Origin: Psychrosphaera saromensis
GTDB taxonomy: Bacteria; Pseudomonadota; Gammaproteobacteria; Enterobacterales; Alteromonadaceae
DNA: 64,000 nt
NCBI RefSeq assembly: GCF_002954545.1
Contig: NZ_MSCH01000003.1
Location: forward strand, 2,891,991-2,955,990
Direction of reading: 5' to 3'
Shown piece after piece: positions 35,227 to 45,101 of the stretch. A model generated the notes under the pieces. That model saw nothing but the letters and a program-made list of their open reading frames with translations, searched no databases and was not told the DNA's origin. Each line of letters begins with the position of its first letter. The stretch's first letter is position 1. The position numbers were made by a program, and so were the translations under genes.

Positions 35227-36489
35227 TTATATAACGTCTTTATATTTAGCTAGCTCAGGTAAATCGCCTGTAACACCCATAGCTTGCTCAATTATTTTAT
35301 GTTTAACCACAGGGCTATTATTGGTTAACAACAGGCCAAAACCTCGAATAAGTTTTTTGAATTTATTATCACCTGCAAACAAGGCTTTTAAACCTGCCAT
35401 TGCGGCTATATATGTTTGAGCTTCGGCTTTGCGCCAGCCTTCATATTTTCTTAGTTGTTTGGTTAACTCAGCGGTTTTATTAGGGTTTAACAGCTCAGGT
35501 GACTCCAATATTTGCACTAAACTGGCGGCATCTAACAAGCCTAAGTTCATGCCTAACCCCGCTAATGGATGTATGGTATGCGCCGCGTCGCCCATAAACA
35601 CAACACCTTGATTAACCCATTGTTTGGCGTAACGCATAGTTAACGGATAACTCACACGTTGACTGGTTAATGTGATTGGTCCTAATACGCTGTCAGTAGC
35701 GGCGGTGATTGAGTTGTTAAACTCTTGTTCCGTCATGTCTTTTAATTGTTGTACATGTTCTGGTGAGCTAGACCAAACAATTGAGCACTGATTTTGCTCT
35801 TGGTTTTGTTCTTGGTGTTGCTCTGCAATTTGTAATGGCAATAAAGCTAATGGACCTGACTTTAAAAATACTTGTCTAGCACACGCTTGATGTGGCTCGG
35901 TTGTTTTGATTGTGGCCACCAGCGCATGATGATCGTAATCAGAAAATACCATAGGTGTTTTCAGTTGTTTTCTCACCCAGGAATTGGCTCCGTCTGCAGC
36001 CACCAGCAATTTACTCAGAATTGGCGTGCCGTCTTCTAAGGTAATTAATACTTGCTGCGCTTGGTTATTGTTTTGGTTATGTAAGCTAGTGACTTTACTA
36101 TCAAATTTTAATTGAATATTGGCATGTGAACTGGCAACCGCGATTAGGCTGTTTCTAATATTATTGTTTTCAATAATATGTCCAAGGCGAGACTCTGATA
36201 ATTGCTCGGCGGCAAACTCTATTTTGCCAAAACTGTCTTTATCCCAAACTGACATTTGCTTGTATGGGGCAAAACGCGTTGAGTCTAAATGCGACCAATT
36301 GCCTAGTTTACGAAATATGTTTTCGCTGGCGGCAGAAATAGCACTAACTCGCAGTTCTGGCTCAGTTAATTCTGTGTGACTTGCAGCTGCATCAATAACC
36401 ATAACGTTAAAACCGTTATCTGCTAACCCTAGTGCGGCCGTTAAACCGACACATCCACCACCAATAATAGTTATATCTGTTGAAATCAA
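35227..36489 (-). CDS. ubiI: Ubiquinone biosynthesis FAD monooxygenase UbiI (VisC)
   Basis: 420 residues, TTG start at 36489 behind GAGAAG; no ATG is near. FAD-binding TIIGGGCVGLTAALGLADNG at the N-terminus, PELRVSAISAASENIFRKLG and VWDKDSFGKIEF as in E. coli VisC/UbiI, and GDAAHTIHPLAGLGMNLG for the flavin site. It hydroxylates C5 of the ubiquinone ring. It follows ubiH by 53 nt in the conserved ubiH-ubiI-gcvT order. Confidence 0.93.
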   Translation of the reverse strand: MISTDITIIGGGCVGLTAALGLADNGFNVMVIDAAASHTELTEPELRVSAISAASENIFRKLGNWSHLDSTRFAPYKQMSVWDKDSFGKIEFAAEQLSESRLGHIIENNNIRNSLIAVASSHANIQLKFDSKVTSLHNQNNNQAQQVLITLEDGTPILSKLLVAADGANSWVRKQLKTPMVFSDYDHHALVATIKTTEPHQACARQVFLKSGPLALLPLQIAEQHQEQNQEQNQCSIVWSSSPEHVQQLKDMTEQEFNNSITAATDSVLGPITLTSQRVSYPLTMRYAKQWVNQGVVFMGDAAHTIHPLAGLGMNLGLLDAASLVQILESPELLNPNKTAELTKQLRKYEGWRKAEAQTYIAAMAGLKALFAGDNKFKKLIRGFGLLLTNNSPVVKHKIIEQAMGVTGDLPELAKYKDVI

Positions 36490-36542
36490 AGTTTTGCTTC
36501 TCTACGTTTATTTGTGATTTAAATGATTACTTTAAGCGTTTA

Positions 36543-37961
36543 CTACTTAATTACTTTGCTACTCATAAAATGCAACGCAAACCATTGCTGTAAGCTGCTT
36601 ACTTTTTGTAACGCTAATAAAGCTAAGGTTCTAGTTAATGCCGGTAATCGCCCTTCTAGGCCAAACATTCTTACTAATAAGTCAGTAAACCCAGCGATTC
36701 GATTAATGTCATGCTGACGTGCTGCTTGATAGTTATTTAATACGACAAAACTACCAATGTCGTTTTGACTTTTATCAACAGAGCTATTTACCGCGGCTTT
36801 GATCTGCTTAACCAAACTAGCCACATCTCTTAAACCTAAGTTAAACCCTTGCCCTGCAATTGGATGAATTGTATGAGCGCTATTACCAACCAGAGCAACA
36901 CGATCGCTAATAATTGTTTCCGCTTTGGTTAACCCAAGTGGATAACTCTCACGTTTGGAGGTTTTAGTAATAACGCCACCAGCATGACCAAATGCATTTT
37001 GTAACTGCTGACAAAAATCGGACTCTGACAAGGCCATTATATTATCAACGTCTTCTGGCTTAACACACCAAACTACAGAATATTCATCTTTGTTAATTGG
37101 TAAAAAAGCGATTGGACCAGATGTGGTAAAACGTTCAAATGCGGTGTGACCGTCCAATTGAGACTGCTCTTCTTTATTATTTTTGTCTGCCCGGTTATCT
37201 GTGGCTAAGACGCTATTCACTTTGTTATTTTTTGTCACTTGTATATTAGCGATGATTGCGTTTTGCTTATACGCCTGGGTGCTAGTGCTAATATTTAGTT
37301 TTTGTCTGGTTGGAGACATTCCCCCCTCTGCGACAACGAGTAACTTGCCATGTAAGGTTTGTGCATCATCTAACACAACTTGGATATGCTCAGGATGTTG
37401 AGAAAGCTGTTGAATGGTATTGGGTTTGTACCAGGTGACCTGTTGTTTATTCTTCTGTGTGCTTGCTAAGGCAGCTTGTAACTCATTTAACGTGGTGGTA
37501 AATGCGTGTCCCATATTTCTCATAGCGGCAACGTAACCCATAGCGTTTAAGTTGTACTGCTGTGAGCGCATTATCGTTTTACCTAAATGACCACGGTCTG
37601 AGGTAACAATGGTTTTTATTGGCCATGCCGTCGGTTTGAGATTTTTCCACACTTGCCAATGATTTAATAACTGCAATGAACCATATGACAAAGCTAAACA
37701 TCGGTCGTCAAAGTTAGCTGTTTGGCTTTGTTCAGAGATTTGATTTGAGCGTTGATTTAACTCCTGAGCAGCTGTATCTGATTTAAAATCACTGCTCTTA
37801 AAATCATTTGGTACGGCATCTAACGACGGCAGGCTAACAGTTTCAATTATCGCGATGGATAATTCAGGGGTTTCATTGATTAACCCAATTGCCGTTAACA
37901 GACCAGACAAACCACCACCGGATATGATCACATCGTATTCAGTTATTACAGTATCACTCAT
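36543..37961 (-). CDS. ubiH: 2-octaprenyl-6-methoxyphenol hydroxylase UbiH
   Basis: ATG 37961 follows GAGAG; an upstream TTG overlaps that site. 472 residues, longer than E. coli UbiH (392) because of low-complexity inserts near residues 55-75 and 255-265. FAD motif DVIISGGGLSGLLTAIGL, substrate-type block DDRCLALSYGSLQLLNHW, and VALVGNSAHTIHPIAGQGFN. It adds the C1 hydroxyl in ubiquinone synthesis. First of the ubiH-ubiI pair; normally pepP lies directly upstream. Confidence 0.93.
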   Translation of the reverse strand: MSDTVITEYDVIISGGGLSGLLTAIGLINETPELSIAIIETVSLPSLDAVPNDFKSSDFKSDTAAQELNQRSNQISEQSQTANFDDRCLALSYGSLQLLNHWQVWKNLKPTAWPIKTIVTSDRGHLGKTIMRSQQYNLNAMGYVAAMRNMGHAFTTTLNELQAALASTQKNKQQVTWYKPNTIQQLSQHPEHIQVVLDDAQTLHGKLLVVAEGGMSPTRQKLNISTSTQAYKQNAIIANIQVTKNNKVNSVLATDNRADKNNKEEQSQLDGHTAFERFTTSGPIAFLPINKDEYSVVWCVKPEDVDNIMALSESDFCQQLQNAFGHAGGVITKTSKRESYPLGLTKAETIISDRVALVGNSAHTIHPIAGQGFNLGLRDVASLVKQIKAAVNSSVDKSQNDIGSFVVLNNYQAARQHDINRIAGFTDLLVRMFGLEGRLPALTRTLALLALQKVSSLQQWFALHFMSSKVIK

Positions 37962-38411
37962 ACACAACTCTCTTACACAACGTTCTACACAAATATCTTA
38001 CAGGGCTTTCTTTAAAGCTATCTTAAAAGCTATCACTGAAGCTATTTACAAATGCTCATAGGTATTGCTTATCTCATATGGCTAAGCCTTCTGACAAAGC
38101 TCTATGACTAAGCCCATAAATAAGCATTTGAATTACCTACAATTGTAATTCCAATATAGCCTTAGCTGACAACAAGGAATTCACTAATAAGCCAATGCTA
38201 CATTACCTTAACCGTCATTAACAAAACTATCTGCATAAATTGGTAAAACTTTACCTATGTTGTTTCTAATTCCCCTAGCTAAATCCCTTATCTTTAATAT
38301 GGATTAATCAAATGCTAATTTGTTAATTTAGCTAAATAAATTAGCTTATTTCATTATTTAGCTATGTAAAAAAAACATTCGTTTCTATACTCAATAAAAC
38401 TGACACAGAGG
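37962..38411. other. Divergent intergenic region between ubiH and the binding-protein gene
   Basis: 450 nt, AT-rich, no ORF with a ribosome site. The stretch 37990-38040 repeats aaagctat three times (as aaagctatcttaaaagctat and gaagctat). Promoters for both flanking genes should be here but none stands out. Confidence 0.5.
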
Positions 38412-39686
38412 ATGGTTAAAGTTTTGGATAAATCACGCAGAAAAACCCTAAAAAATATCGCCATTGGTAGCTTAGCTGGAGCTGCAGCAATTAAAGCGCC
38501 GTATGTCTTCTCTAGAAATAAAGTCACTCTTAGAGTATTGGGTACACATGTAACCTTACAAGAAGAGTTAAGAGAACAAGCTATGGCAGACTTAGGTATT
38601 AATTTAGTGTTTGAGCCTAAAGGCAGTGCGGCGGTTTTACAAAAGGCCTCTATGTTCCCCGAGTCTTTTGACCTTTTTGAACAATGGTCCAACAGCATCA
38701 ATGTACTTTGGCGTTCAGGCTCTATTCAGTCTATCGACAAATCACGAATTACTCATTGGGATGAAATCAATAACCTAACTAAAACTGGCAAAGTAACCCC
38801 ACATGCCAAAATAGGCGCAGGTGATGCACCGTATAAATTATTACATGTACAAGCTGACAACACGCTAGGCTCACAACACACTAACGAGATAAGTTACTTA
38901 CCCTATGTACATAATGTTGACTCCTTTGGTTACAACACCAATGTGATTGCCAAAGGTATACCTTATGAAACCGAAAGCTGGGGTTGGTTATTAGATAAAA
39001 AAAATAGCGGTAAAGTGGGTGTGGTTAATGCCCCTACCATAGGTATTTTTGACTTGGCACTGGCAGCACAAGCCAACAACTTAATGACATTTAAAAATAT
39101 TGGCGCTATGACTAAGCTAGAGTTGGATCAATTGTTCGCTATATTGATCGACTTAAAACAGTCTGGTCACTTTAGTGGATTTTGGACTTCTGTCCCTGAG
39201 TCCGTTCGTTTTATGCAATCTGACCGGGTTGCAATTCAAAGTATGTTCTCCCCTGCGGCTTCGTCATTAAACGGACAAGGCATTCCTATTACCTATGCAG
39301 CGCCCAAAGAAGGATACCGAGGTTGGCAGGGTGTTATGTGTTTATCTAGCGCTACCCAGGGAAAGGTTAAAGATGCGGCATACGATTATATGAATTGGTG
39401 GTTATCAGGTTGGCCTGGTGCGTTTGTGGCACGTCAAGGTTATTACATATCTAACCCACAACGAGCTAAGAGTCACCTTAGTCAGTCAGAATGGGATTAT
39501 TGGTACGAAGGTAAACCCGCTTCACAACAACTCAAAGGAACGGATAATAAAGTGTCGGTTCAAACTGGTGATATACGCTCTGGCGGGAGTTACCAAAAAC
39601 GTTTTAGTAATGTTGCAGTATGGAATACAGTTATGCCAACCTACGATTACAGTATTCAAAAATGGTATGAGTTTATAAACGCATAA
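38412..39686 (+). CDS. Tat-exported ABC-type substrate-binding protein
   Basis: 424 residues. Tat signal SRRKTLKNIAIGSLAGAAA at the N-terminus, then a periplasmic type II binding fold resembling the spermidine/putrescine (PotD/PotF) group: SFDLFEQWSNSINVLWRSGS, VHNVDSFGYNTN, ESVRFMQSDRVAIQSMFSP, GYRGWQGVMC. No permease or ATPase gene is nearby. The next gene on the same strand, 78 nt on, is a hybrid histidine kinase, so this protein probably supplies a ligand signal to it rather than feeding a transporter. Confidence 0.8.
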   Translation: MVKVLDKSRRKTLKNIAIGSLAGAAAIKAPYVFSRNKVTLRVLGTHVTLQEELREQAMADLGINLVFEPKGSAAVLQKASMFPESFDLFEQWSNSINVLWRSGSIQSIDKSRITHWDEINNLTKTGKVTPHAKIGAGDAPYKLLHVQADNTLGSQHTNEISYLPYVHNVDSFGYNTNVIAKGIPYETESWGWLLDKKNSGKVGVVNAPTIGIFDLALAAQANNLMTFKNIGAMTKLELDQLFAILIDLKQSGHFSGFWTSVPESVRFMQSDRVAIQSMFSPAASSLNGQGIPITYAAPKEGYRGWQGVMCLSSATQGKVKDAAYDYMNWWLSGWPGAFVARQGYYISNPQRAKSHLSQSEWDYWYEGKPASQQLKGTDNKVSVQTGDIRSGGSYQKRFSNVAVWNTVMPTYDYSIQKWYEFINA

Positions 39687-39764
39687 TGCTTACTTTAATG
39701 CTCACCTTTCCTCTGCTGCTACATTCAGTCCCCACTTCCTTTTATACTTTAGGGGACTGCTAGT

Positions 39765-42509
39765 ATGTTCAGCAGTTTAAAAGCTCAATTAGCCGTCATC
39801 TTCTCAGTGATTTTAGGTTTGCTGTTTTGGCAGCAGTATATGGCGTATAAAAGTCAGGAATTGTTGACGGAAGAACTTAGTAATTCAGAAGTTCTGGCAA
39901 GAAAAATGATATCGGTAAAAACGTTAGAGAAGGACGTTATAGACTTACAACGTAATGTTTTAATCTATAAAGAAAACCGCAGTAATTCGATAATCAATCG
40001 CTTTATTGTCATTATGACGTCTATTAACCAGAAGCTAGCTGATATCAAACTATATGTTGATAACTCCAGCATAAATAAAAACCAATCTAATGCTATTGAA
40101 AGCATGCAAATGCACTTAACTAGCTACCAAGAAAATTTTGATACGGTTGTTAATGTATTAACCCTCCGAGATAAGATCTTGAATGACGGTATATTAAAAC
40201 ATGTTATGGAACTTCAAGATGACCTTTCAAAAATATTAAATACTCAAGAAAATGAAAATGCTAATTACCAACATTACTCCAAGTTATTACTTCTTACTCA
40301 TCAATTACAACTTAGCATTTATGAATATAAGTTTATTTCTAACATCGAGAATAAAGCTAAATTTAACTCAGCCCTCAAACAAGTTGAAAGCATATTGGCG
40401 CGTTTGGACAGTTCAGAGTTAGCTCACTCACAGTTAGAGCATGCACAATTAGCTCAACATGTGAAAAGCATATCCTCTGGTTTTTTCAAATATTCGCAAG
40501 TTACCCAAAATTATTTTTATCTGGTTAACGTGGTTATGTCTGGCTCTGCTAATGAGTTTTTGTACTTAACCCAAAAGCTCAGTGCTGAAGCGCAGTCTCA
40601 CTTAAATCAAAATAAGACCGCATTAAACACCCATATAAAACAAGCTAAATTACAAAGCAGTGCCATCTTCATCGTCAGTGTGTTTTTAGCATTAATTATT
40701 ATACTCGTGGTAATAAAACAACTTATTGTGCCTATACAGAAAATCACCAAAGCTATCGATATGTTAGCTGCAGATGAAACGCTAGAAGAAGAGTTTACCT
40801 CAACAAGGAATGATGAAATTGGTCACCTGATCCGTTCCGCCAATATTTTTAATAATAAAAATATCAAAACAACCCAGTTATTAATTGAGTCACAACAACT
40901 CAATGAACGTCTTGGTATTGAAACGCAAAGAGCAGAACAAGCCGCTAAAGCAAAAAGCATGTTTATTGCAAACATGAGTCACGAAATAAGAACGCCAATG
41001 AATGGAATTATTGGCTTAGTTAATTTGCTTAAACAAAAAGCCCTTCCGACTGAGACCTTAGATTATTTAGATAAGATCAGCTATTCCTCCAATATATTAA
41101 TGAGTGTTATTAATGACATTTTGGATTTCTCAAAAATTGATGCGGGTAAAATGGAAATTGAAAACATTCCTTTTTCCCCTGCCAATGCATTTGAAAACGT
41201 TATTGGTGGGCTTTCAATTAAAGCCTTGGAAAAACAACTCAATATTCGTTGTTACATGCCACCCAATTTACCAAAGAAACTCATTGGTGATGAAGTTCGC
41301 TTAAGCCAAATATTACTTAACTTAGGCAACAATGCGATTAAGTTTACCAATACAGGTTCAGTGTCTTTTATTATTAACTGGCAATACGCTCAAACAAATG
41401 AACAAGCTGAACCATCTATACTGTTAACCATTGAAATTGTTGATACAGGTATTGGGATAAGCGAGGAACAACAAGAACATATATTTGATGACTTTACTCA
41501 AGCAGATGGGTCTACGAGTCGGAATTACGGTGGCACCGGATTAGGCTTAAGTATATCGAAAAAGCTAGTTACCTTAATGGACGGAGATATCGACATAAAC
41601 TCAACGCCGGCTCAAGGCAGTACATTCAAGGTATGTTTGCCTTTTGATATCGCAACAAACGAACCAATCACTGAACCTTTGAGTGTCAACTTTGGTTCTG
41701 TGTGCTTATGGGACATTGAAGCTGAAAAAAATGGCAACAAGTCATCGAATAATATAAACCTAATGGCCCAGTATTTTACCGATATCCACGTGGTGGATGA
41801 ATCACTAATTGAACGCTTTATTGAGCAACAAGAGTCCAAGTTCAATAAAAACGATATGTTGTTAATATTCACTAACAATAGTCTTAACGAACAACAAAAG
41901 TATATTGTTTCTACCTTACTTGAAACTGGCATTTCAATGGCAATCTGTACAGACATTAACGCCCAGCAATTAACCACGAACCTAAACACCTTAGGTATAA
42001 AAAATATTATTCACCATCCATTTCATCCCGTTCAATTCCATAAGTTTATTACCGGTATGCACGCACCTCGTGTAATGGAAAAACGTTTCAAAGATATGCC
42101 AACAAATGATATTAGCCCTGAAGAAAACCGCTATAAAGGACATATATTATTAGTAGAAGATAATAAGATTAATCAATTGGTCGCGGGCAGTATGTTGAGT
42201 AACTTTGGGTTATCGTATGACGTGGCTGAAGACGGCGAACAAGCCGTTACTAAGTTGCAAAACAATCCAGAATACGACTTAGTCTTTATGGATGTACAAA
42301 TGCCAGTATTAGATGGTTATGGTGCTACCATTAAACTTCGTGAGTCTGGGTTTAAAGATTTAATTATTTGTGGTTTGTCAGCAAATGCCATGCGCAGTGA
42401 TTTTGAACGAGCAAAAGAAGTCGGCATGAACGACTACTTAACCAAGCCCATTGATAAAGATGAAGTAGAGTTGATCTTACAAAAGTACTTAACTAGGCAA
42501 AGTATTTAA
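39765..42509 (+). CDS. Hybrid histidine kinase with a pseudo-receiver
   Basis: 914 residues. TM helices near 5-25 and 305-325 bracket a periplasmic helical sensor, then HAMP (about 330-380), HisKA with His406 (MSHEIRTPMNGIIG), HATPase (VDTGIGI, GGTGLGLSISKKL), a degenerate receiver-like segment (about 650-770) with no phospho-Asp, and a true receiver at the C-terminus with Asp843 (VFMDVQMP). No HPt domain is fused, so phosphate must pass to another protein. It resembles TorS-type sensors, which use a periplasmic binding protein, here the adjacent gene. Confidence 0.88.
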   Translation: MFSSLKAQLAVIFSVILGLLFWQQYMAYKSQELLTEELSNSEVLARKMISVKTLEKDVIDLQRNVLIYKENRSNSIINRFIVIMTSINQKLADIKLYVDNSSINKNQSNAIESMQMHLTSYQENFDTVVNVLTLRDKILNDGILKHVMELQDDLSKILNTQENENANYQHYSKLLLLTHQLQLSIYEYKFISNIENKAKFNSALKQVESILARLDSSELAHSQLEHAQLAQHVKSISSGFFKYSQVTQNYFYLVNVVMSGSANEFLYLTQKLSAEAQSHLNQNKTALNTHIKQAKLQSSAIFIVSVFLALIIILVVIKQLIVPIQKITKAIDMLAADETLEEEFTSTRNDEIGHLIRSANIFNNKNIKTTQLLIESQQLNERLGIETQRAEQAAKAKSMFIANMSHEIRTPMNGIIGLVNLLKQKALPTETLDYLDKISYSSNILMSVINDILDFSKIDAGKMEIENIPFSPANAFENVIGGLSIKALEKQLNIRCYMPPNLPKKLIGDEVRLSQILLNLGNNAIKFTNTGSVSFIINWQYAQTNEQAEPSILLTIEIVDTGIGISEEQQEHIFDDFTQADGSTSRNYGGTGLGLSISKKLVTLMDGDIDINSTPAQGSTFKVCLPFDIATNEPITEPLSVNFGSVCLWDIEAEKNGNKSSNNINLMAQYFTDIHVVDESLIERFIEQQESKFNKNDMLLIFTNNSLNEQQKYIVSTLLETGISMAICTDINAQQLTTNLNTLGIKNIIHHPFHPVQFHKFITGMHAPRVMEKRFKDMPTNDISPEENRYKGHILLVEDNKINQLVAGSMLSNFGLSYDVAEDGEQAVTKLQNNPEYDLVFMDVQMPVLDGYGATIKLRESGFKDLIICGLSANAMRSDFERAKEVGMNDYLTKPIDKDEVELILQKYLTRQSI

Positions 42510-42530
42510 CATAGCGAATTGAGTAAATGG

Positions 42531-43859
42531 CTAAGCCATTAACTTTTCTATCTCTTCTATGGTTTTAGGTACTGCGTGAGTTAAGTTTTCAAAGCCATCT
42601 TGTGTGATCACTATGTTATCTTCAATTCTTACGCCAATGCCATGCCATTTAGGGTCGCATTCTGACTCAGCATCTATATAAATCCCAGGTTCAACAGTAA
42701 ACACCATTCCTTCTTTTAATGGACGAGGTTCGCCATTTAAGTTGTACAGGCCAACATCATGCACATCTAAGCCTAACCAGTGACTCAGTCCGTGCATGTA
42801 ATATGCTCGGTGTGCATCTTCCTCAATTAATGTATTTAACTCGCCGTGTAAAATGCCAAGTTCAATTAAGCCGTTAGTAATAACTTCTATCGACAGATCA
42901 GTTAACTGCTTTAAAGTAGCGCCAGGTTTAATCGCAGTAAACACAGCTTGTTGAGTGTCTAGCACTAGCTGGTAAATGGCTTTTTGCTCTGGACTAAATT
43001 GGCCACTAACAGGAAAGGTTCTGGTGATATCGGCGGCATAACCTTGCAACTCACAACCTGCGTCAATTAACACTAAGTCGTCGGGGTTTATTGGATCTTT
43101 ATTTTCAGTGTAATGCAGTATACAAGCGTTATCGCCACTACCGACAATAGTGCCATAAGCAGGATAACGGGCATTGTGCATCGCAAAATGGTGATGTATT
43201 TCGGCTTCTAGCTGATATTCGGTGACAATGTGTTGTTGTTTGATTTGCTGGGCTGAAAACAACATAGCGCGAGTATGAGCGCTAGCAGAGATTTCACAGG
43301 CTTGTTGCATTACCTTAATTTCACTGGCTGACTTAACCAAGCGCATTTCGTGAAGTAATGGTCGAATATCAATCTGCTGATCTGGCGCACTTAAGCCCTT
43401 TCTAACCGATGCTCTTAATTGCGCAAGTAATGCAAAAACAGTCTCATCGACGGCAAAGTCTTCACCTTGTGCCCAATATAAAGTTTGCTTGTCGTTAACT
43501 GCGTTTTGCAATACTTGGTCTAACTCATCTAGAGAGGCACTTTCATCAAACAAATACTCTTGTTTAGCTAACGCTTTACCAATACGACGACCTTGCCAAA
43601 TTTCAGCGGCTTTGTCTTTTACTCGACAAACGATTGTGCTTTTACTAACACCGCCAATTTTCTCTAATATTAGCCAAGCGTCTGGCTCTGGAAAACCAGT
43701 TAAATAATGAAAGTCGCTATTTTGTCTAAAACCGTATTCCGTATCTCTGCTGCGAGTCACTTCTTTTGCTGCGGTAATAACCACAACACAGTTGTCAGAC
43801 AACTGCGCTAATAACTGTTCTCGACGCTGCTTAAACTCAGAAAATGCAATACGGTTCAT
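42531..43859 (-). CDS. pepP: Xaa-Pro aminopeptidase P
   Basis: 442 residues, normal for PepP (E. coli 441). It removes N-terminal residues preceding proline. Metal ligands are seen in LVLIDAGCELQGYAADITRT (two Asp), HGLSHWLGLDVHD (His), VFTVEPGIYID (Glu) and GVRIEDN (Glu). It lies 36 nt after ygfB. The usual next gene, ubiH, is 4.5 kb away because the binding-protein/kinase pair intervenes. Confidence 0.95.
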   Translation of the reverse strand: MNRIAFSEFKQRREQLLAQLSDNCVVVITAAKEVTRSRDTEYGFRQNSDFHYLTGFPEPDAWLILEKIGGVSKSTIVCRVKDKAAEIWQGRRIGKALAKQEYLFDESASLDELDQVLQNAVNDKQTLYWAQGEDFAVDETVFALLAQLRASVRKGLSAPDQQIDIRPLLHEMRLVKSASEIKVMQQACEISASAHTRAMLFSAQQIKQQHIVTEYQLEAEIHHHFAMHNARYPAYGTIVGSGDNACILHYTENKDPINPDDLVLIDAGCELQGYAADITRTFPVSGQFSPEQKAIYQLVLDTQQAVFTAIKPGATLKQLTDLSIEVITNGLIELGILHGELNTLIEEDAHRAYYMHGLSHWLGLDVHDVGLYNLNGEPRPLKEGMVFTVEPGIYIDAESECDPKWHGIGVRIEDNIVITQDGFENLTHAVPKTIEEIEKLMA

Positions 43860-43895
43860 AAATTAAATACGACTCTCAAGTGAACGGATTAAAGA

Positions 43896-44450
43896 TTAAT
43901 GAAGTGTTTTAGACTCAGATTTTGGCTCGTTTACTGCTTTACCAAACTCTTGATGACATAACACAGCGGAGATACGAACAAACTCAACCACTTCATAGAA
44001 GTCAGCCTGACTCTCGTTGTTTTCATCAAATTGCGTGTCCATACGTGTGATATTGGTAAAGTCTTCTATGATTTCACGCGCTTCGTTAGATGACATAGTC
44101 AAATCACGTTTGTTAAGGCCAAAACCAACTAAAAAGTATTGCACCCAGTTTAATAACTCTTCGGCTTGGTCAGTTAATGACTCATCGTCGTCAGGTAAGT
44201 AAATTGCAAATGACATATCTTCTGATTCAAATTGGTTAAATAAGTCTTCAACCATAGTTTCAGTGGCTTTTTTCAAAGAACCTTTAACAGATAACCCGTT
44301 ATTGAATAGCTCTGACATGTGTTCTAAATAATCAGTAGATTCTCTAAACATGCCACCGCAAACTAAGCCAGTAAGCAAGCCGTGTAGTTCACTTGCTGTG
44401 GCGGTAAAGTCATTTTCGTTTAACGTAGACACTAACTGGTCGTGATTCAT
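43896..44450 (-). CDS. ygfB: UPF0149 family protein YgfB
   Basis: 184 residues with the UPF0149 fold: ATASELHGLLTGLVCGG near the N-terminus and LLNWVQYFLVGFGLNKRDL in the middle. In E. coli ygfB lies ahead of pepP and next to zapA and ssrS. It may affect ubiquinone genes or stress, but the biochemical role is unknown. First gene of ygfB-pepP. Confidence 0.9.
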   Translation of the reverse strand: MNHDQLVSTLNENDFTATASELHGLLTGLVCGGMFRESTDYLEHMSELFNNGLSVKGSLKKATETMVEDLFNQFESEDMSFAIYLPDDDESLTDQAEELLNWVQYFLVGFGLNKRDLTMSSNEAREIIEDFTNITRMDTQFDENNESQADFYEVVEFVRISAVLCHQEFGKAVNEPKSESKTLH

Positions 44451-44777
44451 AAATGCAGCCTTTTATTTTACTCTCTGGTTTTAATCGAACATAAAACCAT
44501 AAGAAATAAACAGTCAAAATTGATAACAAAATAATGTGCAAGCTTATCACTGTTTTAATAGCTGTGGGTAGTGTTACAAACGTAATAACCATTGTGAAAA
44601 TGCGGTATTTGTTTGTTCTCTGGTCAGTTTGATAATTAATTGCTCATTTGACTAAAAAAGTCTGTTTTTACCCTTGAGCATAATCCTATACCTGTTATAT
44701 TCCGCCAAGAAATAGAATAATCATTATCAGTGCATTAATGTTATTGGTGTATTACGTTATGTTAGGCTATTTTGAAT
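44451..44777. other. Intergenic stretch between ygfB and the 6S RNA
   Basis: 327 nt. In E. coli zapA occupies this place; no zapA frame is found. It carries the promoters at 44674-44701 and 44744-44773. Confidence 0.6.
44674..44701 (+). promoter_or_regulatory. Candidate sigma-70 promoter upstream of 6S RNA
   Basis: ttgagc and tatatt, 16 nt apart, about 75-105 nt ahead of the RNA. E. coli ssrS has two promoters, one farther upstream, so this could be the distal one. A nearer pair, ttggtg (44744-44749) and tatttt (44768-44773), 18 nt apart, would start the RNA near 44780. Confidence 0.4.
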
Positions 44778-44981
44778 ATGGGACCTGGGGTGTTTGACAG
44801 AAAATTGTATCCCTGAGCCGATAATACTTATACAGGAGAGTATTTTATTTGCTATTGCGCAAGCTCGACTCATTTCGGTGAGTAATCGAGAAGCCTACGG
44901 TGAAAAAATATTTTCCGCCTTGAACACTTCGGTTGTTCATGGGTTAGGTTTTCATCGGCACCTTGGGTGTCACCATATATT
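44778..44981 (+). ncRNA. ssrS: 6S RNA
   Basis: The sequence has the 6S landmarks in order: ccctgagccgata near the 5' part, a long central bulge, cgagaagcct, and ccttgaac before the 3' part. The two ends, gaatatgggacctggggtg and caccttgggtgtcacc, can pair as the closing stem. 6S RNA binds the sigma-70 RNA polymerase and damps transcription in stationary phase. About 200 nt; the ends are approximate. A usual partner, ygfA, is not next to it. Confidence 0.85.
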
Positions 44982-45101
44982 AAAGTTAACGATATTCATG
45001 GTTAACCCTGCTATTTGGCTAGTTCGAGTATCAGTGCCCTACTGCCAATATTCTGCTTTCAATGTTATGCTTTCAAAAATTAACAGCACAATTTTATGCC
45101 C

